A stretch of DNA of 6,032 bases from Bryobacterales bacterium (GTDB taxonomy: Bacteria; Acidobacteriota; Terriglobia; Bryobacterales; Bryobacteraceae), in NCBI GenBank assembly GCA_003139735.1, contig PLGA01000133.1, positions 7,791-13,822 of the forward strand, written 5' to 3'. The position numbers were made by a program, and so were the translations under genes. Positions within the stretch are counted from its first letter, which is position 1, and every line of letters begins with the position of its first letter. Under the pieces are notes generated by a model that was given only the letters and a program-made list of their open reading frames with translations, did not search any database and was not told where the DNA came from. Positions 1 to 4,487 of this stretch are shown in pieces.

Positions 1-2
1 GA

Positions 3-338
3 GGGTCGGCCCCTCGGAACCGGCTGGCAGGAGCGAAACTGCAGCAGATCAAGCAGGCGCTGCAACGCCGGATGCACGAACCGATTGCGCAAGTCGGCGG
101 ATGGCTCGGAAAGGTCCTCCACGGTTACTACCTCTACCACGCGGTGCCGGGCAACAGTGCGACCCTGGGCCGATTTCGGCATCGTCTCCAATTTGTGTGG
201 TGGCAAGTGCTGCGGAGACGTAGCCAGCGCCGCATGAAGTGGGAGCGACACTGCGCGATCTTGGACCGCTGGCTGCCTTACCCGCGCATTCTGCATCCTT
301 ATCCGAGCGTTCGCTTTGACGCCACCCATCCGAGGTAG
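3..338 (+). CDS. ltrA: Group II intron reverse transcriptase/maturase, C-terminal 111 aa (5' partial)
   Basis: This is the multifunctional intron-encoded protein that helps the intron RNA splice and copies it into DNA at new sites. Only the C-terminus is visible. Reading frame 3 is open from the left edge, and the segment before the first Met reads KLQQIKQALQRR, so the Met at 72 is internal and not a start. The stretch MHEPIAQVGGWL, then GYYLYHAVPGN and RRRSQR, is typical of the maturase (X) domain. The tail WLPYPRILHPYPSVRFDATHPR-like pattern (about residues 92-111) closes the DNA-binding region. No HNH endonuclease domain follows, so this belongs to the endonuclease-lacking type of intron protein. 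No frameshift is visible in the part present. Family assignment is by motif recognition. Confidence 0.9.
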   Translation, partial: GSAPRNRLAGAKLQQIKQALQRRMHEPIAQVGGWLGKVLHGYYLYHAVPGNSATLGRFRHRLQFVWWQVLRRRSQRRMKWERHCAILDRWLPYPRILHPYPSVRFDATHPR

Positions 339-371
339 GAGCCGTATGCGTTAGCAGCGCACGTACGGATC
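339..371 (+). ncRNA. Group II intron domain V
   Basis: This catalytic hairpin binds the active-site metals of the ribozyme. The 5' strand GAGCCGTATGCG (339-350) pairs with CGCACGTACGGATC (358-371). TGCG/CGCA forms the upper stem, C362-G363 the two-base bulge, and GCCGTA/TACGG plus G-C and A-T the lower stem. The AGC catalytic triad is at 340-342. G341 faces A369, where a G-U wobble is the usual partner. The loop is bases 351-357. Confidence 0.85.
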
Positions 372-374
372 TGT

Positions 375-408
375 GCGGGGGGCGACCAGCAATGGCCGTC
401 CCTACCGC
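375..408 (+). ncRNA. Group II intron domain VI with branch-point adenosine A404
   Basis: Bases 375-378 (GCGG) pair with 405-408 (CCGC), and 379-382 (GGGG) pair with 400-403 (CCCT, one G-U pair). A404 is left bulged on the 3' strand, which is the expected position of the nucleophile that makes the lariat. An upper stem continues with one bulge and one mismatch to a loop at 388-393. The bulged A sits seven bases from the predicted intron end at 411, which agrees with the family rule of seven to eight. Confidence 0.75.
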
Positions 409-429
409 GACCATGCAGATCAACGATTA

Positions 430-1189
430 TCAAGTGGAAGTGCGCCGATACAGTTTGCGATCCTCGCCGATCGGGCAGACTTTGAGGCATACCCCGCAAG
501 GCCAGCGCGATTTTGACACAAGGCGTTGGTGGTGTTTCGTACAAGCCACGGCGTCGAGATCCGCCGGCAGCCTGTCAGCGCTCGCGGAAAGCGCCTCCGC
601 AGGGCACAGCCTCGCGCACATTTTGCAGTTCTTGCAGAGATCTTGCCGATGACCGGGTCGCCGTCGATCTCCGCGGCCGTGAACACCGACACGTAGCGCG
701 CACGCGGACCGAACTGCGGATTGATCAGGTTGTGGCTGAAGCCGATGGTCCCAGGCCCCGCGTACTTTCCCGCGTAAACGTGGCTGAACGATGCCGGCAT
801 CTTCTTCAGCAGAATCTCGAAATTCCCATAGCCGTCGCGAGGGATTGGGACCGAGGCGAAGCCGCGCCCATTCAGAAACAGCGAGAGCCGGAAGGCGAGC
901 TGGTCCAGCAGCACGTTGCTAGCGTTGTACATCTCCTGGTAATTGATGGACGGCGTGCTTTCCACAATCGGCAGAAGCATGGGGACTCCCACCACGATCA
1001 CCGTCTTTGCCAAGTGCCAGATGGCATTTGGGCGATAGTCCGGCAGCACCTCTCCATCGTCCGCCCAACGCGATGACGAGCAAACCCGACCAGTGTGCTC
1101 CCCAGGCGGGCGAGCTCCTCGACAACTTCCGCCTTGAGTGTCGATCCGGTCTGTGGCATGGGCGAGGACAGTGCCAGATTCAGTTTCAC
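430..1189 (-). pseudogene. QueG-like 4Fe-4S protein, broken by two frameshifts
   Basis: Pieces of one protein lie in three successive minus-strand frames. The N-terminus starts at a GTG (1189-1187) with AGGA four bases upstream and reads KLNLALSS through TLVGFA. Near 1070-1080 one base is missing and the frame changes to RWADDGEVLPDYRP, then VIVVGVPMLL, SINYQEMYN and YAGPGTIGFSHNLINPQFG, which matches the QueG-type AG.G.IG.N.LLINP.FG segment. Near 642 another base is missing and the frame changes to LCKNCKMCARLCPAEAL, then CGVCLKVCPIGEDRKLY, two clusters of cysteines for 4Fe-4S binding, ending at TGA 432-430. The restored product is about 253 aa, much shorter than true epoxyqueuosine reductase (about 350-380 aa), so it is a small COG1600-like relative of unknown substrate. 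The group II intron ends about 18 bp beyond the stop. Sequencing error is the alternative to true decay. Confidence 0.82.
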
Positions 1190-1320
1190 AAGATCCTAAG
1201 AAACCCGAATAACCTTTATCATAACCAGCGGCCACCGTTGTCGCGGTTGTGGTACTGGTGCTTGCGATGGAAGTCCAGGAGCATTTCGGGCTGCCGAGCC
1301 CGCGGAGCACGACTTGAGCA

Positions 1321-1355
1321 CTTGCAACTGTGCAGTGACAATGCATAATTGCAAG
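1321..1355. promoter_or_regulatory. Four-box TGCA inverted repeat, candidate operator
   Basis: Two 14-base arms, CTTGCAACTGTGCA (1321-1334) and TGCATAATTGCAAG (1342-1355), are inverted copies matching at 12 of 14 positions around a 7-base spacer. TGCA occurs at 1323, 1331, 1342 and 1350, so box-to-box distances are 8, 11 and 8 bases. This symmetry fits a dimeric helix-turn-helix repressor, or two dimers. The regulator is not encoded in the window and its family cannot be named from the site alone. The repeat covers the predicted -35 and -10 of the nitrilase promoter. Confidence 0.5.
1322..1349 (+). promoter_or_regulatory. Candidate sigma-70 promoter of the nitrilase/PIG-L operon
   Basis: TTGCAA (1322-1327) is a four-of-six match to the -35 consensus and CATAAT (1344-1349) a five-of-six match to the -10, separated by 16 bases. 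Transcription would start near 1356, giving a leader of about 114 bases before the nitrilase ATG. Both hexamers lie inside the inverted repeat, so a bound protein would block polymerase. Confidence 0.4.
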
Positions 1356-1452
1356 GGAGGGTCCGCCGCGTTTGATGCAAATCACAATCACCGGTTAGGA
1401 GCTGAAGCTCGGTATCGCAGTCCCCCAATCCCGAATAGAAAGGCGGAACACC

Positions 1453-1464
1453 ATGGTACTTTAG
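1453..1464 (+). CDS. Three-codon leader mini-ORF (Met-Val-Leu-stop)
   Basis: An ATG at 1453 with a good ribosome-binding site (AAAGGCGG, six bases upstream) opens a frame that stops after three codons at TAG 1462-1464. The nitrilase ATG lies five bases beyond that stop, in another frame, and has no ribosome-binding site of its own at normal distance. The mini-ORF may load ribosomes that re-initiate at 1470, or it may be incidental. No experimental support can be seen from sequence. Confidence 0.3.
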   Translation: MVL

Positions 1465-1469
1465 ACTCC

Positions 1470-2312
1470 ATGTTTACCACCCGAGTTGCGGTTGTCCAGG
1501 CCGGTTCCATATTGATGAACACCGAGGCGTCGTTGGACAAGGCGGAAAGGCTGATCCGGGAGGCGGCCACGATTGGCGTGCGGCTGATGGTATTCCCGGA
1601 AGCGTTCATCGGCGGCTATCCGAAGGGGGCGGACTTCGGCGCGCGGGTAGGGTCGCGAACGACGGAGGGACGTGCTTTATTTCGGCGCTACTTCGAAAGC
1701 GCGATCGAGGCGCCGGGGCCCGCGACGTTGCGACTGGGCGCGGCGGCCAGGGAACACGGCATCTGGGTGGTGATCGGCGCCATTGAACGCGCCGGCGGAA
1801 CGCTGTATTGCAGCGCGCTGTTCTTCTCTCCGGACGGAGCATTAGCGGGGCGCCATCGCAAGCTCGCGCCGACCGCCATGGAACGTATCATCTGGGGATG
1901 CGGCGATGGCTCGACGCTGCCGGTCATCGATACCGGCTTCGGGCGGATCGGCGCGGCTATCTGCTGGGAGAACTACATGCCGCTCTTACGCGCCGCCCTC
2001 TATGCGAAGGGCATTGAACTCTACTGTGCGCCGACGGTGGACGACCGCGAAACGTGGATGCCGACCATGCGTCACATTGCCCTTGAGGGCCGAGGTTACG
2101 TGTTGTCGGCGTGCCAATTCGTGGCTGGATCGTCGCCCTCCGAGTCCATCCGCGGCGGGAGCGTGATCGTGGGCCCGCTCGGCGAAGTGCTGGCGGGACC
2201 GTACTATGGCGGCGAGGGCATCCTTACCGCGGACATCGACGCCGGCCGCATCGCGGAAGGGAAATTCGACCTGGATGTGAGCGGGCACTACGCGCGGCCT
2301 CGTGAGGTCTGA
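1470..2312 (+). CDS. Nitrilase (nitrile to carboxylate and ammonia), short C-terminus
   Basis: This cytosolic carbon-nitrogen hydrolase probably converts an organic nitrile to the acid plus ammonia. The 280-aa product opens with RVAVVQAGS and carries the full triad: Glu44 in [12 protein letters not shown], Lys131 in HRKLAPT and Cys165 in CWENYMP. The [10 protein letters not shown] and [18 protein letters not shown] signatures place it with true nitrilases rather than amidases, and GHYARP near the end is the usual C-terminal landmark. The chain stops three residues after it, whereas most nitrilases run on for about 30-60 residues and reach 310-350 aa. The start at 1470 is chosen because the homology begins there and no other start codon lies near in frame, although its own ribosome-binding site is weak. 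The gene overlaps or abuts the PIG-L gene. The substrate cannot be told from sequence; cyanide dihydratase is a less likely alternative. Confidence 0.9.
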   Translation: MFTTRVAVVQAGSILMNTEASLDKAERLIREAATIGVRLMVFPEAFIGGYPKGADFGARVGSRTTEGRALFRRYFESAIEAPGPATLRLGAAAREHGIWVVIGAIERAGGTLYCSALFFSPDGALAGRHRKLAPTAMERIIWGCGDGSTLPVIDTGFGRIGAAICWENYMPLLRAALYAKGIELYCAPTVDDRETWMPTMRHIALEGRGYVLSACQFVAGSSPSESIRGGSVIVGPLGEVLAGPYYGGEGILTADIDAGRIAEGKFDLDVSGHYARPREV

Positions 2313-2316
2313 TGGC

Positions 2317-3216
2317 GTGTTGCCTTCGCGAAAGGACTTCCTGCTCACAATGGCCGCGGCGGCTTTGGCGCGTGTCAAGATGGGCGCCGAGCCAGTGGCT
2401 CATAAGGCGCTGGCGGTAGTCGCGCACCCCGACGACGAGTATGCCTTAGCGGGCACTCTCTACCGGTTGATCCATGAGCAGGGGTGGGCCGCCGACCAGG
2501 TGGTGATCACTAACGGAGAGGCGGGATATCGGTACTCCACGCTCGCCGAGGCGTTCTATGGAGTCCCGCTTACCGCGGAGGCCGATGGCCGCGCCCACCT
2601 ACCCGCGATCCGGCAGGAAGAAACCAGGCGAGCCGGCAAGGTGCTCGGCATCCGGCGTCACTATTTCCTCGACCGGAAAGACCTGGGCTTCGCCACCGAT
2701 GCCGCTACCGCCGACTCCAGCAATTGGGACCGGCCCGCTCTGCTGGCGATTCTCACCGATCTGCTTGGCCGGGAGCGCTACGACGTGCTCTTCACGCTGT
2801 TGCCGACCGAGCAGACGCACGGGCATCACCGGGCGGCAACGCTGCTGGCGCTCGAAGCCGTTTCGCGGCTTCCGTCCAGCCGGCGGCCCTTGGTCTTCGG
2901 CGCCGATGCTCAAGACAAGACGGAAGCGCCCGTTCGTTTCGCCGGGCTCCGGGACATCAGCGCAACGGTCAGCCCGGATCCGGTATTGGTCTTTGACCGC
3001 ACCCAGCGTTTCGGCTATCACAATGCGCTGAACTACCAGATCGTGGTGAATTGGGTCATCGCCGAGCACAAGTCGCAGGGTCTGTTTCAAATGGACGCGG
3101 GCAGGCACGAACTGGAGGACTTCTGGCTGTTTCAGGGAGGGTCGGAGGGTTTCGATCTGCTGGACGAACTCCGTAATAAGCTCGGCGCGCCTATGCTCCA
3201 CACCTCGGTGCGCTAG
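2317..3216 (+). CDS. PIG-L/LmbE-family zinc-dependent deacetylase-like protein
   Basis: Members of this family remove acyl groups from N-acyl sugars and related amides (MshB, Bca1, GlcNAc-PI deacetylase). Numbered from the GTG at 2302, the zinc site is AHPDDE (His42, Asp45) with the third ligand probably His176 in THGHHRA, and Asp44 is the likely catalytic base. Length (about 300 aa) is normal. Two starts are possible: GTG 2302, overlapping the nitrilase stop by 11 bp, or GTG 2317, which has GAGG nine bases upstream and is preferred here; TTG 2320 is also possible. The N-terminus SRKDFLLTMAAAALA resembles a twin-arginine signal with the second Arg replaced by Lys, so export is uncertain. Overlap or four-base spacing with the nitrilase implies one mRNA and translational coupling. 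The substrate is unknown; the C-terminal GYHNALNYQIVVNW and DFWLFQGG segments are characteristic of an uncharacterised subgroup. Confidence 0.88.
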   Translation: MLPSRKDFLLTMAAAALARVKMGAEPVAHKALAVVAHPDDEYALAGTLYRLIHEQGWAADQVVITNGEAGYRYSTLAEAFYGVPLTAEADGRAHLPAIRQEETRRAGKVLGIRRHYFLDRKDLGFATDAATADSSNWDRPALLAILTDLLGRERYDVLFTLLPTEQTHGHHRAATLLALEAVSRLPSSRRPLVFGADAQDKTEAPVRFAGLRDISATVSPDPVLVFDRTQRFGYHNALNYQIVVNWVIAEHKSQGLFQMDAGRHELEDFWLFQGGSEGFDLLDELRNKLGAPMLHTSVR

Positions 3217-3248
3217 GACGGACAGGCCGCGGACAGCGGCGGCCCGTC
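3217..3248 (+). terminator. Compound GC hairpin just after the PIG-L stop
   Basis: GACG (3217-3220) pairs with CGTC (3245-3248), and inside it GGCCG (3225-3229) pairs with CGGCC (3240-3244). It starts one base after the PIG-L stop codon. There is no T-tract, so it may be an mRNA 3'-end stabiliser rather than an intrinsic terminator. Confidence 0.3.
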
Positions 3249-3257
3249 AAGGGCAAT

Positions 3258-3275
3258 CAGGGCGGAGCCCTGTTT
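3258..3275 (+). terminator. Hairpin CAGGGC-GGA-GCCCTG followed by TTT
   Basis: A perfect six-base stem (3258-3263 with 3267-3272) with a GGA loop is followed by a short T run (3273-3275). It lies 42 bases after the PIG-L stop and is the best candidate to end the nitrilase/PIG-L transcript, though the T-tract is poor. Confidence 0.4.
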
Positions 3276-3278
3276 AGC

Positions 3279-3302
3279 GCCGCCATAGCTTACGCTGGCG
3301 GC
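3279..3302. repeat. Inverted repeat GCCGCCA...TGGCGGC
   Basis: Seven-base perfect arms (3279-3285 and 3296-3302) surround a 10-base loop. It sits between the convergent 3' ends of the PIG-L gene and the YeeE-type remnant and could serve either strand as a terminator hairpin. It may also belong to a dispersed palindromic repeat family, which cannot be judged from one copy. Confidence 0.35.
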
Positions 3303-3312
3303 CGGACGCGGA

Positions 3313-3520
3313 TCAATGGGGGAGTCTCGGCCTCAACAATCCGTATAGCCAAGTTCCGGCCAGCGCGCTGGCGACGGCGGCAATCATCACGGTGACGCCG
3401 TTGCCCACAAGAGCGAAGAGCGGCCCCGGACAAGCTCCCGTGAGCGCCCAGCCCAGGCCGAAGATCGCGCCGCCAGCCGCATAGCGCGCACCCGACCCAG
3501 TTCCTTAGGCGGAATTGCGA
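3313..3520 (-). pseudogene. YeeE/YedE-type (DUF6691-like) sulfur transporter, C-terminal remnant
   Basis: The minus strand ends in a typical C-terminus of this membrane family, which imports thiosulfate or related sulfur compounds. The frame reads GARYAAGGAIFGLGWALTG, then ACPGPLFALVGNG, then IAAVASALAGTWLYG and RPRLPH, with the stop TGA at 3315-3313. The GWALTGACPGP motif is the family hallmark. Going upstream this frame soon meets TAA, but the adjoining minus-strand frame supplies IPPKELG directly before it. Restoring one missing base near 3489-3494 gives PPKELGRGARYAAGG, which reads as one protein. Only about 65-70 residues remain; the N-terminal helices are gone. Homology appears to end where the SufS-like fragment begins on the opposite strand. 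The product cannot be functional. Confidence 0.75.
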
Positions 3521-3725
3521 GATCGGCGAGTTCCTCAATCGCGAAGGCATCGCCGTGCGGGCCGGACATCATTGCGCGCAACCGATACTCCGGCGGTTCG
3601 GCGTCGAGAGCACGGTCCGCGCGTCGCTGGCGCTCTACAACACTTGCGATGAGATCGACGCACTGATCTCCACAGTCCAGCGTTTGCAGATGGCGCGCCG
3701 CCACCGCAGTGCGTCGGCGCGCTAA
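3516..3725 (+). pseudogene. sufS: SufS-type cysteine desulfurase, C-terminal remnant
   Basis: The plus strand encodes about 68 residues matching the end of a group II (SufS/CsdA) cysteine desulfurase, the PLP enzyme that takes sulfur from cysteine for Fe-S cluster assembly. The piece reads EIGEFLNREGIAVRAGHHCAQP (22 residues, key part RAGHHCAQP), then RRFGVESTVRASLALYNTCDEID, to TAA 3723-3725. The active-site Cys of the RxGHHC motif is at codon 3573-3575, and the Arg of VRAS matches the substrate-binding Arg. The PLP-lysine and the whole large domain are missing. Upstream the frame stays open but reads into the antisense of the YeeE-type remnant without homology, and no start codon with a ribosome-binding site is apparent. 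This is a truncated leftover, not an expressed desulfurase. A terminator hairpin follows four bases after the stop. Confidence 0.82.
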
Positions 3726-3728
3726 GTA

Positions 3729-3758
3729 GGGGCCGGATACATCCGGCCCCATCTCTTT
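3729..3758 (+). terminator. Strong hairpin after the sufS remnant, possibly bidirectional
   Basis: GGGGCCGGAT (3729-3738) and ATCCGGCCCC (3741-3750) are perfect inverted copies; a realistic fold is a nine-base GC-rich stem with a four-base loop. On the plus strand CTCTTT follows. It lies three bases after the sufS stop and six bases beyond the stop of the opposing M14 remnant, so it sits exactly between convergent gene ends. Confidence 0.65.
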
Positions 3759-4335
3759 AGTGCAACTGCGCCTGCGTGGCTCCGGACAGATAAATCGCGT
3801 TGAACAGAAGCGGGAATGTCCCGTGAGGCTGCGCCCGAAACACGATCTCCGGTCCGAACAGATACACTTCGCCCTTGCCCACGCTCGTTTCGACGGCGGC
3901 CACCGTGCCGTTCAGATACTGCTGACCCCATGCCCACCCGCTGCGCAACGGCTCCGGATTGGGAAACCACAGGATTGGGCGGACTCCCTTCAAAGCGGAA
4001 TCCGGCAGTAAGTGGCACACGGGGCTATTGTCGTAGAAGACATCTAGCTTACTCGAAAGCCCGTAAGTGACCGGCAATGTCTGATCCACACTTGCTTGCA
4101 GGATCGACCCTGGAACGTAGAACTTATCCGTTGCCAGGCGCCGCTGTGTCCCGTCCGGCCCGGCTTCGGTGAGCCCGTTGGTCAGCGGCAAGCCCAGGGA
4201 ATAACCGAAGCTGGTCGAACTGCCGATGGCCAGTACTGTCCCACCCTCCTCAACAAAACGGCGGAGCTGCGGCTCCGTCTTGGCCGCGGTAATGCTCCTC
4301 GGCCGCCACGCCCACCGCGGCCTCCGTTGTCGCCG
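3757..4335 (-). pseudogene. M14-type carboxypeptidase-like protein, C-terminal remnant
   Basis: The minus-strand frame ending at TAA 3759-3757 gives a continuous stretch that I recognise as the C-terminal domain of large (about 850-950 aa) M14-type peptidase-like proteins common in Acidobacteria. Landmarks in order are KTEPQLRRFVEEGGTVLAIG, SSTSFGYSLGLPLTNGL, KFYVPGSILQASVD, VFYDNSPVCHLLP, RSGWAWGQQYL, GKGEVYLFGPEI and AQPHGTFPLLFNAIYLSG. This frame is closed upstream by TAG at 4338-4336. The neighbouring frame supplies a Gly-rich linker, GDNGGRGGRGGRG (about 4335-4296), which joins it if one missing base is restored near 4294-4300. The zinc-binding catalytic domain is absent, so no peptidase activity is possible. 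A TTG at 4191 or other internal start could still make a short peptide. The family call rests on remembered motifs, not a search. Confidence 0.68.
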
Positions 4336-4338
4336 CTA

Positions 4339-4487
4339 GCCGCGTCGGACCCGCCAGCGGCTCATGTCCGCCGAGATGAGGTAGGAGCGAGTAGTGTAAG
4401 GTCTGCTCCGCGCGGCTGACTAGCGGCTGCAGTGCCGCCTCCATGCCGGAACGGCAACGCCAGAAGTCCCTCCAGGGATTTCTCATC
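4339..4487. other. Unassigned stretch between the M14 remnant and the SDR gene
   Basis: No confident gene is visible. A minus-strand ATG at 4486-4484 lies one base after the SDR stop (TGAGATG), which looks like translational coupling, and opens a 78-codon frame running down to 4250. Its product begins MRNPWRDFWRCRSGMEAA and matches no family I know. Its latter half lies over the Gly-rich linker and M14 sequence in the wrong frame, so the frame is probably not a gene. The stretch may be decayed upstream M14 sequence. Confidence 0.4.

Larger units (their letters stand above)
1..411 (+). mobile_element. Group II intron, 3' portion (5' end outside window)
   Basis: This is the 3' end of a bacterial retroelement: a maturase reading frame running in from the left edge, then the two conserved 3' RNA domains and a 3' splice site. 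The ORF stop (336-338) abuts domain V directly, an arrangement common in bacterial introns. The last two intron bases would be A410-C411, matching the group II AY rule, seven bases after the domain VI bulged A404. The 3' exon would start at C412, about 18 bp from the stop codon of the minus-strand 4Fe-4S pseudogene. The 5' boundary, exon-binding sites and RT catalytic domain lie outside the window, so completeness and mobility cannot be judged. Confidence 0.88.
1190..1469. other. Intergenic region between the 4Fe-4S pseudogene and the nitrilase operon
   Basis: No convincing gene lies here; the frames open across it are low-complexity and lack recognisable motifs. Leftward, a TATGAT-like -10 (minus strand, about 1217-1222) could have served the pseudogene, but no good -35 is visible. 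Rightward, it holds the inverted-repeat operator/promoter at 1321-1355, a leader of about 114 bases and the mini-ORF at 1453-1464. A short GAGCTGAAGCTC palindrome lies in the leader at about 1399-1410. Confidence 0.6.

Noticed and set aside
513..1076. A 187-codon plus-strand frame across the 4Fe-4S pseudogene.
   Set aside because: The minus strand carries the conserved cysteine and NxLINP-like motifs; the plus frame has Arg-rich antisense character.
1399..1410. Palindrome GAGCTGAAGCTC in the nitrilase leader as a riboswitch or terminator stem.
   Set aside because: A four-base stem with no T run or larger conserved fold around it is too weak to call.
2599..3201. A 200-codon minus-strand open frame opposite the PIG-L gene.
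   Set aside because: It is antisense to a gene with clear zinc-site motifs, has no recognisable domain, and is expected from high-GC codon usage.
3387..3752. A 121-codon minus-strand frame through the YeeE/SufS junction, considered as a gene.
   Set aside because: Most of it is antisense to the clear SufS C-terminus; only its IPPKELG segment is meaningful, as the upstream end of the YeeE-type remnant.
4280..4300. EEHYRG in the frame starting at 4486, similar to a PEEYRG segment expected before the M14 KTEPQLRRF stretch.
   Set aside because: The same bases encode SITAAKTE in the well-supported M14 frame, so EEHYRG is an out-of-frame shadow.
4340..4420. A minus-strand frame reading RSYLISADM, which resembles the SADM segment of M18 aspartyl aminopeptidases, followed by HEP in another frame.
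   Set aside because: The HEP codons overlap the SADM codons, so both cannot derive from one M18 gene, and no other M18 motif is near. A chance match is more likely.
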